The notes beneath the pieces are model-generated. The model searched no databases, was not told the origin of the DNA, and saw only the letters and a program-made list of their open reading frames with translations. From positions 35,113,801 through 35,177,800 of the forward strand of contig OY855907.1 in NCBI GenBank assembly GCA_963693305.1: 64,000 nt of DNA, in the 5' to 3' direction. A program made the translations under genes and the position numbers. Origin of the DNA: Meandrina meandrites (taxonomy: Eukaryota; Cnidaria; Anthozoa; Scleractinia; Meandrinidae). Below, one piece after another: positions 1-13,866 of this stretch. Within the stretch, counting starts at the first letter, position 1, and each line of letters begins with the position of its first letter.

Positions 1-3000
1 GAATGAGATGATCGCAACTGTTAGCTGCCTCAACTTAATCCTCTTCTCTCCAAGGAAGGCCATGTGGATTGGACCTTGAATGTCTTGCTTCAATGCAAAA
101 TGAGACTGCTGTCTCTAGCAGAAGGTCTCATAGTACTCATAGTGATAATGCAATGTCTGGAAGAATATAAGGTTATTTTTAGCCACTTGTCAAACAATAG
201 GAATAAACAGGCGAATGTCACGTTTCGCATTCACTGATAAAAGCATGCAGGACTGCTTTGGCTGCTTTGGACTACTTTTGAGGAGTTGACACTCTTCGCG
301 TGCATCGACGTTCGTTTTTGAGGGACCTTGGAACTTTCGACCAGCTACAATAAACCTTTTTAGCTTCGTTTCTTTGTTGTTCGATTTCAGACCATATAAT
401 GTTACCCTTGAGAATTATTTCTTTCAAATTCCAAAAAATCCGAGAGATGAATGAATAATTGTCACATTATTATAAAGGGCATTTAAATCCTTTAAATTTT
501 ATTACACTGACCCATTTATTTGTATTTGTTTCTTCGTGCATGACCGTTCAAAGAAACGTCCGGATCCCTGCTATGTTATTCGTTTATCAGGATGATCGTC
601 AAAATACGTTTTTATTAAATATTCTGCAAGTTTTAAAGCGACACTTAAAAATGGTTATATTATGGCCGAGATCGATTTCCTTCCTTTCCGTTAGCACTTA
701 TAATAATCAACGAAAGAAAATCAACATCGAAATGCCTATTCTCCTTTTAAAAAGTAGAGTAAATAACAAGCACGGTGCGAAATAGAACTGAAGGATGCAC
801 GTGTATGACAATATAGATCGATGTCGAGCATAAAGTTATAAATATATAACGCCAAAGCTACCTTGAACTTTGTCAAAACGATTATATCTTACTGCGTTCA
901 ATAACAAGGCCAATATCTCAACTGCAAGTATTTATAGCCATCGTGTTAATTAGCTAACACATATTCGTACCATCGCATCCAAACTGTAATAATGAAGGGC
1001 GTTTTAGTCCACTTTTCACTAGTATGCAACACGTGCCACACCTGTTCCCTGTCTTGAATCCTATAACTTTGTTTATTCTTTATCTATATTTATCCCTTGA
1101 CTATCCTGACTCCTCGTTCCAAAAGATATCATAGGGTTTTTAACATGCGTATTCCCCTCTACAATTGCACCCCCCTCCCCCTCCCAACACCCCCACCATC
1201 CCATCTCCTCCTGTGTTAAGCCGCTGTTATGAGCCGCCATCTGCCTAAAATTAGTTTGCAAAATGCAGCGAGTACCTTCAACTAAATTATTTTATTGTAC
1301 TTAAAGTTCTGAAAGAAACGAACTCCGTTAGTTTCGGATTGGACAGGCCTTTTACTTTATTCGATTATCACCATAGAATGCGGAATTGTGTATGAATTTA
1401 TTTTTAAAATCGGCCAATATTCCTTTATGTGACTTGTGCAATTAACTCCAAAAATAATATTCAACTCGACAATATATATATCTTAAGATTTTCGGCGTGA
1501 AAGTTGCATTCATGCCCTTTATCCAATGCGACCTTTTAAGACCTGTAACGATTTTGTCACGAAGTGTGAGAAAGCCATGATAGTGATGGCTTTGTGAGAA
1601 TACAGTTTGCATTGAATGTTTTTAATAATTTTTGATAATTTGGCCCTATAGTAAACCAAAATGAATGATTAAGAGAGAGTTTATAAACTAAATACACTTA
1701 ATTTATCTATTTTGTGAGCTTATCGTCAATTTTGACTTTTTTAAGAACTATATATTCGAAACGTGAAGGCCATGGCAACTGAACACATCGACAGAGCAAT
1801 TATTTGGTCGTTATGACAACGCGCCGGCTGATTATACTAGCCGAAATATCGTGATAATGTTTACACTTTTAGAGGTTTCTTTTAAATCATTATCATGCAA
1901 ATATCGGTTTACAAAATTTCCAAGTGAATTTATCAACTCAACTGGTTACACGAGTGCCGGTGATGTTGATTAAAATACAGATCTAGTAAAGAAATTCCTG
2001 AATACTCTGCATGCCGATTACTAGAAGTTTTGTGTTGCCAGTCGCAAATTATTGGCGATAGCATGTTGGTAATTGTTGTTTTGGAAACGTTTTGTTGTTA
2101 TCCCTTACTACATGTTGGGCATACCTCTCTTCTCCGACTTTATTTTTGTAGGACAGAAAGTAATAATACAACTTTATCTGATGTAGTTTTTCGCGGGCAC
2201 TTAGCGTCGCTTTTCACGAAAAATATCTGTCAGTCTTCTGTGTCATATTTATTTTGTACTACATCTGCTTATTTCAGAGCCTCCGTATGTAATATTTATA
2301 AAGTTTAATCAAAACCCTGCGTGTGACCATCTCGAGCTTCTTTGAATCTACGTGGCGGTTTTCTTGGCAAAATGAATTATATAAAAATAACTTAGCGAGA
2401 AAAGGCTCAATAAAATCTGAGAATGCTTTTTTATTTTACCCGAAAAGAGGTTGTTTTTCTGATGAAAATAAATTTCTAACTGACTACAGACGCAGCTCTA
2501 CGGCTGCAAATAGAAACAAAAACTACCAAGTAAATTTACCAACTCTTTAATATGTGTATTGACGGACGGCGGGTAAAAAAATAACATAATGTTTGGATTT
2601 TATATTTGTATAATACTGATAATCTTTGATTTCAATTTTTCGATTAGCATATAAAGGAAAATCTTCTCTGTACGAATAGCATTTACTGAAGAATAGACCA
2701 GGACGCCGCATTGACTCCCCAGGGATCCCGAAAGTCATCACTTATCATCTCTTCTTTTGAATAAGGTTTGAAAAAAGAAAAGCGATACCAAATTAAGTAA
2801 TGGTCGATAACTTTTATTTGAGCGTTAAAATGCTGTGGTTTCATTTATATTATTAAAAGTCAGCACCACTTTATCAACATAATAAACAGCGCCACGAGAA
2901 AGTGCTTCAACACAGTATTCATTTGAATGGCCGCTCACCATGGTTTGCTACAACATTTTAAAAAACTAAAAATCGCACTTAAATGAACGAAATATTTGAC

Positions 3001-3434
3001 TCCGGAAATGAATGTGTTGTTTTAAAAAAAATAAAATGCGTGTAGTGCGGTTTGGTTGAAATTTATTTTTGCTAGCGCAGTCATTTAATTAACATCAAAG
3101 TTGCAACTCTTGATAACATGCTGTATGCGACACTGAGAAAGCATATCAAAAAAATACCACCTGCTCTTTAAAGCATCACTCGCTACTAAAGCACTTTACT
3201 TCATTTCGTAGGTTTATAACCTACATCCAGTTTGCAAAAAACTCAGGTTAAACATAGAGAAAGACACTTTATAGCATAATCCTGGTCCTAGACCATTTTT
3301 TTCATCAAAATAGTAGAACCATTACGCGCTGGATTTTGAAGAGCTCTTTTGGTTGCATATGTTTGAACTATATAAATACTACCCTAAAAAGTTCAAATTC
3401 TGTGATGTGTGTTTAGTTTTTCGAGGTTACTTAC
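1..3434. other. Gene-poor region, no supported gene
   Basis: No open frame here looks like a recognisable protein, and the longer frames begin at TTG or are low-complexity. The minus-strand translation of roughly 1-120 has a faint resemblance to the RNase-H region of BEL/Pao-type retroelements, but it is too short and broken to call. The rest is AT-rich sequence without obvious repeats. Confidence 0.5.
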
Positions 3435-3506
3435 CTGGGAATCTCAAGAGGCCTCTTGTTTGGTAGAACAGCTCTCCAAGTGGTGATGTATGTGTAGAAA
3501 GCTGAT
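3435..3506 (-). other. Exon-like segment A, one of three similar segments
   Basis: On the minus strand a 72-base open segment lies between an AG acceptor (ccacag|ATCAGC) and a good donor (CCCAG|GTAAG). The same ATCAGC start, the upstream intron-like sequence and the donor recur in segment B near 9.4 kb, and a third donor-bounded relative lies near 7.3 kb. This may be a tandemly duplicated small exon of an unrecognised minus-strand gene, or simply a duplicated non-coding segment. The end phases of A and B differ, which counts against a simple exon cassette. Function unknown. Confidence 0.25.
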
Positions 3507-5636
3507 CTGTGGCTGCGAAACAAGCATGCATAATTTATAAAACACAGAAGTGTCAATCATTGTCGTGCGACGCCTTTTCATTAAAGAGGCAGTGTTATCT
3601 TTTAATAGTCGTCGTTTAGATGCCGTCTCTAATCGATGTTTAGTATTTTAAAAGCTGATTTGATTTTTTTTTTCTTTTTATTATTTTGAATATTTTCTGA
3701 CATTTCTGAAAAATTGGATCCACATTCACAACTTAATTTAATATATGGTATCATTTTTGGTGTGATATAACCACTCAAATAAACATTTTTGACTGATTTA
3801 CGCTCCAAACTAGAGAAAATCCTATTTGAGTGAATACTTTTGGAGCCAACTTTCTACTGTCTGGCGCTGAACCAAGCAGAAAAACGCGGCAACACCACAT
3901 CTCTCGAAGGGGAAATGCAATGTAGTCAGCCCCGTTACTCCATTATTCTTCCTTTTAGTAAACGCCTCCTTTCCTTCCCTAATCTGTACGTTTATTACAC
4001 CAATATTTCCTATCTAAGAGCACATTTGCAATTTCCGACAAAAGAAATACACAAATTACCCTAATTTAATTAGACGCTATAAGCTTGTGGGCCGTGTATT
4101 TCTGATCGAATTAGAATTTGAAAGTGTTAGAGAGAAGAAAAGCGGAGAACCCAGAGAAAAACGCTCGGAGCAAAGACGATAACCAACAACAAAACTCGAG
4201 CGCTCTCACCAATGCGCCGTCCCTGGATAAATGATTGTAATACGCCACCATCATCCTGAATTCGTATTCTTCTGTTGCAAGGATATACTTTTGGATCGAT
4301 TTTCGTAACCATCGTCATATATGGCGCATCGATCTTGCTCGTTTTACAAAATATTCCAGTAGACATGGTAGATTCTACATTAAATGTGATGACCAACATG
4401 TTACGCAAGTCCAGCGATTTGATATAACACAAGAAAGGAAGATTATTTAATTATTGTTCAAAAAGTGTCTCACGGAAATCTTTGAGCCATACACTGCGTT
4501 AGGCGATTTTGTGTTCAGTTGCCAATTACAAATAATGTGCTCGATTGCGACTCTCGTTGTTTAGAAAATTGAATGCAACACTTGATTTTTAATTTAAACT
4601 TTTGTTAATCAGAGCTATATGGAGAGACATACCTGTCTTCTTCGCTTTTAATCATAAAATATGAAAAACATGAAGGTCTCCTGTTAACTTTGTTTTCTTT
4701 GTTTTGTTGTTGCTTTTTCTTTTTCTTTTTGGCCTTTAAAAGATAATTTGTATATTCTCTTGGGGTCATCTTTTAGAGACATAGTGTCATCTTTTCATCC
4801 GCCGAATTCTAATTTTTTTTAGGGGAGACAAATTCGTTTATCTCGACGTTGTACACAAGATATGTAAAACCATTTACCCTTGGACTTAACCGCTTGGTGC
4901 TATTTTTTTTCTCCACACGCATAAGCAATCAAATTTGCAATGCTTTAGAGCATTTTAACATTAATGTTTGCTCGTGGTGTAAATTGTCTCTGGATTCTGA
5001 AGGCAAATACATCAGATTAAATTAAACTAAATATGAACTGAGCATCGAGGGCAAACGAGGCACACGCCGAGTCAATCTTACAAAATTTCTAAAAGTTTAA
5101 AAACGTTCTAAAAAGTTAACAGTATGAAACGATTGAGACAGTCCATGTTACGTCTGGATTCTATATATGTTATTCGCAGGCTGGGAGGTCCGTATCGACC
5201 CAAAGCCTGTAATATCTTATTTGTTATTTTTTCTTCCTACTTTAATAATGTGTTTGGTTAAAAAAACCTACAAAGATTGTTTTGCAAAATGCGTTTGTTT
5301 TAAATGCGCGTATCCAATGTTGAGTCGATCGCTAAGCTACGGCAAGAGTGAAGAACGATCTGTTTACCAACAAACAAAATAAAATAAACAGTACTCACGG
5401 AAAATGTCATCATAAAAAAAAGAGGAAAGCGTCTGAAATAAATAGCTATTTACATTTGTAGTTAACGAGTCAATAACCTCTGTGCTGATTCCCACAGTAT
5501 TTTGTCTTGATAAAAGGTGCGAAGGTGAAATTGCGAGAATTGATTTGACACTTTTTTTTATCACAGCATCTCATTTTCTTGAATGGTGATAAGCAGTCTT
5601 TGGTTTTGGGTAACTTGAGAAGCAGAAAGGCAAGGT
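3507..5636. other. Non-coding or unassigned stretch
   Basis: I see no gene here. Open frames are short, and none resembles a known domain. Confidence 0.5.
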
Positions 5637-6009
5637 TTTTGAAAGGATATATCGAGTCTGTAAACCAGCGACTTGCAGTTTGCCGCATTATGGCGTGAAA
5701 ATCAGTGCGAAAGCACAAACAACGATCGGAAAACTGTGGCCAAAACTATAAGTCGATTTTGTCAATGAAGAGAATGAATACTCAGCCTTTTGGAGAACTT
5801 CAAGGCCTTAAATTACGTTGCTTATTTAGCTTTTGAAAGGATACATCGAGTATGTAAACTGGCGACTTGCAGTTAACCGCAATGACGTGGAAATCAGTGC
5901 GAATATTAATGCACAAACAACAATCGACAACTACGGCCATAAAACTATAAATTGATTTCGTCATTTACGAGAATGGATAGTCGCCTTTTGGATAACTTCA
6001 AGGCCTTTA
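5637..6009. repeat. Tandem duplication of a ~175-bp unit
   Basis: Copy 1 is 5637-5810 and copy 2 is 5831-6009. Both begin with ttttgaaagga and end with cttcaaggcctt, with scattered substitutions and small indels between them. The divergence suggests an old tandem duplication. No coding capacity was recognised. Confidence 0.85.
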
Positions 6010-6109
6010 ATTCCACTGCCAATTTTTTCTTTCACATTTACAACGGTTGGTGAGCAATTACATTAATTTTGGAGAGCAAAACTTTCATGGGATCGTTCGT
6101 CTCAGAGCG

Positions 6110-6230
6110 AAATGAAATTCCACCCGCTGTGAGCGGGCCGGATGGGAGAATACCGCCCGCTCCCGGAACCAATCAGATCGCGGGATTTGTAAAATACCGC
6201 CCGCTTACAAACTGAGAAGAACCATAAAGA
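6110..6230. repeat. GCGGGCGG-rich repeat fragment
   Basis: Three copies or half-copies of a CCGCCCGCT / AGCGGGC motif occur in about 100 bp of otherwise AT-rich DNA, some in opposite orientation. This looks like a remnant of a dispersed repeat. No ends or target duplication are clear. Confidence 0.35.
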
Positions 6231-7102
6231 CATAGTTACCTTGTTTTGTAAATCTGGATAAATTAAATCACTTTGAATCTGGTGTTTGGACTAGTGAAAA
6301 CAAGATCAGAGTTCCGCTCCTCTTTACAAGGAAGACAGTACAGGAAGAGTTTGGCAGCGTGTGTCACATTTTTTAATATCTGACGTCGACCCACAACGCA
6401 ATTTCAATTCTTTGCTTATTATGTTTAAGTTTATAACCAATGTCGAAAGCTTCTTTTAGAATAATGTTGCAAAACAAGCACTACCACTTTTAATTAAAGT
6501 GCGTCTTAATATAGCTTTCATTTGAACGTTTACGCGGCATGCATGATTTCGCTGACATTATTTAAAGTTACAACAGCCTTTTGCAGCTTAAATAAACAGC
6601 ACCACACAAAAGTGCCGAAAAAAAAGCGTTCATTTGAAGACACACTAGGGTGTCATCCGCAGGCTTTTTTAAATGTTAGAATGGCATTCATCGAGAGAAA
6701 GTCGAATCTTTGTAAATGAAAGGGTCGCTTTGAAACATATAATAGTGTGACAAATTCAGTTGAAATAACCTCATGCCACTCAGTTTTGTAGCTGAATTGG
6801 CATAAAGGATGTTAGCTGTGCTGAAAGCATACGCATAACAGAAAAAGGAGAATACATCGAAATCATTTCACCTGCATGCCCTATTTCAAAACATTACCCA
6901 CCTGAGCCTAAAACATTTGCATAGCATCTTCTCTTTGCAACACATACACGAGTTTAAAAAACTTTCGACCATGTTGCTTAATACCATTCTTTTATTAACA
7001 ACGTACTCGTACTCCTTACTCCAAAACGGAATAAGTGATCTTGGCGACGAAATATTTTGTTGATATTTTCTAAAGCTGCAGTTTTAAGCGTTGTTCTCAG
7101 AA

Positions 7103-7246
7103 CAGTGGAAAACCTCGATCGATTTCTCGAACCTCGTGTTAACTCGAACCCGCGGTCAAACAAAGCAATCTTACCACCGATTTGTCGAACTCTCTGATTT
7201 CTCAATTTCTGCTTCCTTGGGTTCTCGAGATATAGGTATTTCACTG
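7103..7246. mobile_element. MITE, pogo/Tc1-like ends
   Basis: The left end reads CAGTGGAAAACC and the right end is GGTATTTCACTG, an imperfect terminal inverted repeat. It is followed by TA on the right. The interior carries repeated motifs of the type 'atttctcgaacc', as does the second element at 52039-52198, which supports one MITE family. No transposase is encoded. Confidence 0.6.
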
Positions 7247-7330
7247 TACTAAGATTAAATTCGAAAAACTCGTTATGGCATTTAAACATGTTTAAAAGGG
7301 GTGTTATAATTTTTCAAGGGTATATCTTAC

Positions 7331-7413
7331 CTTCTTGTAGAAGTAACTCATAAATAGTATTCCCAGTGCATAAGGTAAGAATGATCTTTGTCACCGGAAG
7401 AATCAAGCTTAAT
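7331..7413 (-). other. Exon-like segment C, related to segment B
   Basis: On the minus strand, sequence after attatag (candidate acceptor) runs to a GTAAGATA donor. Its last ~45 bases resemble segment B at 9334-9421 (GCACTGG-AATA-TATTT). Coding status is unproven. Confidence 0.2.
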
Positions 7414-8767
7414 CTATAATTGATAGATTTGTCAAAACTGTTATGCAAAATCTCTCAATTTACTAGAGGGATCTTAATGAAGCGTTGGCTCATTTACACC
7501 GGAAGGAATTATTAACAAAGTGTTGATTTATTATACGGTCATTATTCTGTGCCTCTTAATAATTTTAAATAGCTACAAAGACAAATTATTGTCATGTCTT
7601 TCTGTCCATGCAGACGGAAATTAAATGGTTAGTTACTTAGGCGAACTGTCAAGCATTCCAAATAGTGCGGAGTTGTGTTAAAACAAGGCACGACAGCTTC
7701 AACACAGCTAACAACATAACTTCTCGGTTGTATTACGAAGTTATCCTTCTCTTAATATTATCAATAAATTTCAGGTTAGTAGCCGTTGCGTGGATCATTA
7801 CTTTAACGCAGGAAAATAGCGCATATTGCCGCAAGCGAATTCTTTCGACCAAGCAGGCTGTGCGTATTCAAGTGAATTGGCCACGAAGGAGGGTTATCGC
7901 GGATTTGGGGCGTTGAAGTCGTCGGAAATTCGTCTCGACGACTCTCCAGTTTAACAATTTTTGGAGTTCCTTGGCATTTGAATCGCTTCGCAAATTCAAC
8001 TTTTATATATACTTAAGTTTATCGAAGTAGTAAACTGAAGTATTTTTCATTCTTTCTATGGACAGTTTTTAGAAAAACGTCTAGCCCACAAGTTTATTTT
8101 CATGCAGATTAAACGTTTCTTATTTTCACGAGTTCACACCGACCTGCTTGCCGGACTCGTCTTAAGACAGTGTTAGAGAGAAACTTAGAAATATTAATAT
8201 ATTGCTTCAGTATTCTCCCATATAATCTTCCGATGCATTTATTTGCAATTTTCGACAACTGTAAATCAAATAGCTCGTGTAAATTGTTCTCACTTGACGG
8301 GGGTATCTTGTGTCTTTTTTTTAATAACGAATATTTATCAATCTTTCTCAAACTCATTATTTTTTTCATGCAGTCAAAAGTCAATAAATGACGGCCATTT
8401 GGGTCAGGTGGATGAATCTTGATACCTAGTGAAACACCAGATAAAACACCACCAGATTTCTATCTGAGATGAAACATGTTTTAAAAACTACCTACAGGTT
8501 GTTTTGAAGAGTATTAGTTAGTGTGGTTTGGCAAAAAAGAGAAAACAATTACTTATGCCAGCCCTCTAAATTAGCGCAAAAATGCTAACTGAAGATGAAG
8601 AGAAAAAAATAAAACCTTTACAAAAGGTAACATCTGCTCTATCTCAAATATCATGCAGACTGGGGACATTTATTTTTTTTTCTAAACTGCCTAGCAACAC
8701 ACCTATGAAAGAAGTCAGAGCAAAAACTGTAAAAAAGTAATCACCACGATAAAGATGAAATTTTAAT

Positions 8768-8880
8768 TTGTTACGAGCATGGGACGAAGAAAAAACTCTG
8801 AGTACCCGACGGCAATAGAGCCCCACGGCCCCCGAGACACCGGCTGGGTGCTCTAACCACTTGGCTACGAGAGACTCTTG
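8768..8880 (-). mobile_element. tRNA-derived SINE fragment
   Basis: On the minus strand the sequence starts with a tRNA-like head including TAGCCAAGTGGTTAGAGC, a good match to the pol III A box. The downstream sequence ends at a non-tRNA body containing ACTCAGAGTTTTTTCTTCG. The fold is not a valid tRNA, so a SINE is the better reading. The annotation rests on the A-box match and general layout; exact ends are uncertain. Confidence 0.6.
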
Positions 8881-9333
8881 TTGAGCGAGGCCATTTACTA
8901 GGATTATTAACTCCGCACCATATCAGTTCAACATTGGCCCATTAATAAAGTCTCGTAAAAAAAAGAAAAGTTTCCGATTATTCCGGTTAAGATCCTTTTT
9001 ATACAGTTAAGACGGATATTAACCCTCCAGAAGAGATAAGCTCTGTGTGTGTTGCAAAGACAGCGCATGCAGAAGCGCACCGACACGCAGTTCAACTTGA
9101 TGGCTCATCTTGCATGTGCTTTTCTTTGTTTTGAGACGATTAATTCTGCAGACAGATTATCCGTAACGGGCTAGTAGCGCTAAGTGGAACAGTTACTACT
9201 TCATCGATCTCGACACACAATTCGCCTTGTTCCCCATAAAAAGCTGAGATTTACTAACGTTTGTCCGAGACAATTAAATGCTGCCCTCAAATTCTGTTAT
9301 AATATGATGTATACTATTCAAATCGTATCTTAC

Positions 9334-9421
9334 CTGGGAAATCAGTGCCTCCGATTTTAGCAAGAAAGGTTTATCCAAGACTAAAATACCCCAAATAATA
9401 TTTCCAGTGCGGGAGGCTGAT
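9334..9421 (-). other. Exon-like segment B, similar to segment A
   Basis: On the minus strand an 88-base segment opens after CAG|ATCAGC, keeps one open frame of 29 codons and ends at CCCAG|GTAAGATAC. About 50 bases of upstream intron-like DNA (AAGCAT...GTGTCAAT) are shared with segment A, so the duplication is larger than the putative exon. Product not recognised. Confidence 0.25.
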
Positions 9422-12412
9422 CTGTGTCGGGGAAAAAGCATAAAATATTATAATATAATTTGTGGCAGGTGTGTCAATAATATTTAGAAAATACTTTTAA
9501 TTGGCTAGGAGTAGCTTAGTGACACCTTATCATCGCTTTGGAGCACCTTATCAGCAAAAAGATGTCAAGAAATTATAAATTAACCATCAGAGCAAATTTC
9601 AAAAGTTAAAGTCTAAATAGCTAAAATTGCATGCATAAAAAGTGAGCGATAGATTCGTTACCGCTCCCAAACGTTCGAATAACATATGCGGGTTACTTTT
9701 TTAGCCATGCAAAGCGACACTGGAAAATTTGAAAGAAAGATGTAAGTGATAGAAGTATCTGGCTCGAAGTCAGGACGTGTGGACCGAAAGCCAAATATTT
9801 TTCCGTCCTACCCGACCTAACTCATTTTATAATATGACCACTGAGTTACTGACTGTCCAGAGTTTGCATTTTTGACTTTCAATTTGGACTCTATGATGTT
9901 GTTCCTTGCAGTTTATTGTCTTATACCTAAAATATGTTCTTCATTAATGGAAATTAATTTTTAACTTTTAAAAAACAATGAAAATTAATATTTAACTTTT
10001 TTACCGTAATGGAAATAAATTAACCACTGGCTTCAATTTATCACAAGCCTCAGTAAATCATTTGCAATTATTTCATCTTTCGCAATTATATCCATCTATC
10101 GCAATTATATCCTGAGGTTCTTACGTTCATATCCAGTAGTCAACAGAGACCCAGATAGCCAACGGTCTTATAATTGCTTCGCATGAACTATTTGCAGAGA
10201 TTGGGAAGATGAGTAAATTAAATGTGTAAAAATCGCTCAATTGAAATGAAAACGACAGGAGACTTCCATTTTTTTTTTTTTCATCTAAACAGCCTAAATA
10301 TATAGAGTCTAGAATGAATAACCTTTTCATGTAAAACAGGATATTTAATTTGAGCCTCTTCCTTTATGACCTTCTCTAAATTAAAAATGAAGCTTAAATA
10401 GCTTATCCGATCCGCTAATCCCATACGCTTTACCACTCGACTTAAACTAGCTTATTTCTTTTCCAATTCAAACCACTAAATGTGCATAGTTTTCTTTTAA
10501 AAGGTAGTTTTAATATAACATACTCAACTGTTGTCGCATTTAATTCAGGTTTTGTATTTTTCTAAAGTTTGCCGAATACTAGTTTTAAGATAAGAAATGG
10601 TTTTTAAAAACGCGCAAACACCAAGGCGGGCTAAAGGATTTAAAAAAATTGAAAACAAAATGAAAAAATAATAATAAAAACTTGAGAAAATACTTACTTG
10701 TTCTATACGCGATGTCGTTTTATATTTTTCTCCCCTACTCGGTTACATTCGCGGCATAATGAGGCGGCGATGTCTGGTCGCTGGCAGCTCTTTTCCGTTG
10801 TTATTAGTTATATTTTGTTTAAAGAGATATGTCTGAAGTGGCAATAATGAATTGAGGAAATTCTCATATCTACCAAATTTGTAATTTAAATTTGTCAATT
10901 TTAGGCAGAAGCCGGAGCTGTCATTGGTTAGCGCTAAACCCATGCCAATTAAAAAGGTGTTTCTAGAGAAAGGAAATTTGGCATCTGTCTGTGTGAAATT
11001 ATTTGCATTCTTAACATGTACATGTTCATTAAACAATGTCTATTTTTTTTCCCTCGGGATCCGTTTCAGCTGCTGCCGTTGAACTTTTATCAGACAGTGC
11101 ATGTATTCGGATTGGTTTTGTGCAAATAGATTGTGATTTTGTGCCCAGAATCCATTTCAAGTTAATACTAGTCAAGTGATTTTTTTTTTTTTTTTTTCAT
11201 TTTCATATCCAATCCAATTTCAGTATCTTGGGGTTATATTATTGACCGAAAATATCCCACACGGCAAGGAAAGGTGTCTTTGAAATGGTGCCAAAAACTC
11301 TTTATAGAGAAGATGTATTTTACTATATAATTAAAGATCTCAGCGAGATTGTTTACTAAGCGAGTAAGCAGCATGCTTTATAAATGGCATCATCAACATC
11401 ATCATCATTATCATCATCATCACCACCACCACCATTATTATAATTATTTTGAGGGTTGAAATTATCTGTAATGATCTAAAACACACTAAGTTAAGGAAAA
11501 CATTCTGCCTTAAAATAGCTAATTATTGTTATCAGGAAGTAGCTTTCGATGTTGCGATTCTAAGACAGTATTTCGTTTGTAGAGGCTGTGTAATTGCATA
11601 TATTGTTTATAATAGAACATTGAGACAATATGATTGAATATTAAAAGCGAGATTTATATCTTGGCAAAACGAAATTCTAGACTTTCTTGTCCTCTCTGCA
11701 ATAAAAGCAACAACAACAATGATGAAGAAAAGGAAATATCACGGACAGTTCACCTGCACGGCACGTAAGAGATAAAACCTCATGTGAGCTTTGCCTCTGT
11801 AATACGGACGCCTCGATCTATAAAACGCACACGCTGTCAATTTGGTGTCCTTATCAAAGAAGTTTAACGGTATCTCCTTCAGTTCATGACCCTGTTCTGG
11901 AAGACGGCTTCAAGAATATTCCCGGTTGTCGTTACTGAATATAATTTTTCGTTACTAGTAGGCCAATCGAAGCCTGAGTGACCCTAGCGATTCATACTGT
12001 ACACAATGTTCGTTTTACTCGGAAGATTGCAAACTTTGTCAAAAAAGTGTCATGCAGAAACTGGTTGCAATGTTTTGGGGTATGAAAAGACACAGAACGA
12101 GAAAACCTTACTATTTCACTTCTAATATTGTGAATTTAAAGTTCAATTGTAACCTTTAAGTCCGCGGGTAAAACGGAATTCCCAACAAGAATCAGCTTCT
12201 GCACGAAAGCAGTGCAATGAGTGATTTACTTGTCTATATTACGCAATTAAAAGATCTCGAGAACTATTTTTATGTAGTATATGTAGTATTTTCAGTATTT
12301 TGCATTGTCAATTGTGGATTTTGGCTTTTCAATATAAAACTTTGACACTTTAAGGAGCAAAAAAACGCAATTAATTATAATGGTATGTTACTTCGGTGCG
12401 AATGAACAATAC
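9422..12412. other. Gene-poor AT-rich region
   Basis: No gene is recognised. Contents include short A/T tracts and a degenerate (ATC)n/(CAT)n microsatellite at about 11393-11440. Confidence 0.5.
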
Positions 12413-12693
12413 GACACTTTCTTTAGCCAATTGTGTTTTTATTAAATGTGGCATAAGATGATCGTAGTTAAACTTAATTAGATCTTCCTTTCATAAAAAA
12501 AAGCATTATTAGTGATAGTAGTTTGTTTTCAGAAAGTATCTTTATCGTCTATGGAAAATATAGGACGCTTTCTTTAGCCAGCTGCAAATTTTTAATAATG
12601 TAGGGTTGTCACTTTCTCGTCGGTAGACTAAATAAAATTCTTCATTTCCAAAGCCGGATTATTGGTGATAGTAATTTGTTTTCAGGAAGTATA
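12413..12693. repeat. Tandem duplication of a ~128-bp unit
   Basis: Copies at 12413-12540 and 12564-12693 both start GAC(A/G)CTTTCTTTAGCCA and end at TTTTCAG(A/G)AAGTAT. They are strongly diverged inside. No protein is encoded. Confidence 0.7.
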
Positions 12694-13866
12694 AGTGACT
12701 TGCAATAAGAATAGACTATTGTCTGTGAAAGTAGAGAATTGGCACTTATGTGCCGGAAAGTAACTCAGAATTTTCTTCTGAGTGTTATCGTTAATCAAAG
12801 ATCTTTTCGAGATCCGACTATTTTGCATGGAGGAAATGATAATATTGAAAGCGATGTGCGATGCATTTACCCATTGACTCCCAGTCCCGAAGGCTTTTAT
12901 TAGCCGCACCTCACCCCCCAAAATTCCCTGCGTTTTTACGGCATTTAACACAAACGTGCGAGTGGAAAAAATAAACCCTATGCGTACTAAATTCAGATAA
13001 ATAATTCGTTTCTGAAGTTAACTTTTATTACAACTAGACACGCTGAAAGACCAATTTATGATTTAAAATGCTTATCAACCTTGATAAATTGATCCCAAAC
13101 AAAACTTGAAGACGGTGAAAAAACATTTTCACCTCTACGAGTAATTTTAACAACTCGCAAAAAAAAAACAAGAACTCTTTTCACAAAAAATAACACTAGC
13201 TCAAAACACTCTGGTGAAAGGTAGGTTTCCATTCTGTTCAACTGTCACTGACATTAATTTAACCACCAGTGGTATTATCTTGGTGCGCAGAAAAGCGGTA
13301 ATTGTGGATAATAAAATTATCATGGCGCCGTGATAAAACTACTGAATTTCTTCCTCAAAATTAACACTCACATTGCTCTTTATGCTTTCCATCACTATAA
13401 CTAGTAATAAAAATACTTGTTTGTATTTTCTGAAGTACTGCCGAAGGTAAATCTTTACATATAAACAACGCGATGGTAAGTCGGCCTCAAGAGATGCGTA
13501 TCAGATGTCACCATCTGCTTTTCAAATCAATACGCTTCAAAAGCCTAAAATTCCAAACGTAAACTGGACAAATGAAAAAAAACTTGCTAAGAGAAGAGAA
13601 GGAAGGAACAGGGAAGAGAAAAATCGACTAAAACACCACTTCAAGACGCAAAACAGGCAAAAGGGCACAGCAAATGGCAAAAGTAAGTTTATTTTGTATA
13701 TTATTTACTGTATTTTAAGCATAAATACGGCCAAAATCGACCCAAATCCCATACAAAGCCTTATAATATTCTCAACGGTCTAGTGTTACGCAACACCAAT
13801 TTATACCTACCAACCGCTCGAAACGTGAGCTTGGGCTGCCTGTGAGTGGCTTTGCCGATCATTTTA

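Noticed and set aside
1..120. BEL/Pao retroelement RNase-H fragment on the minus strand
   Set aside because: The resemblance covers about 30 codons with gaps and no diagnostic residues, too weak to annotate.
13505..13684. Basic ~60-codon ATG frame ending near a GTAAG donor
   Set aside because: Lys/Arg/Asn-rich composition can arise from A-rich DNA, and no partner exon or homologue is apparent.
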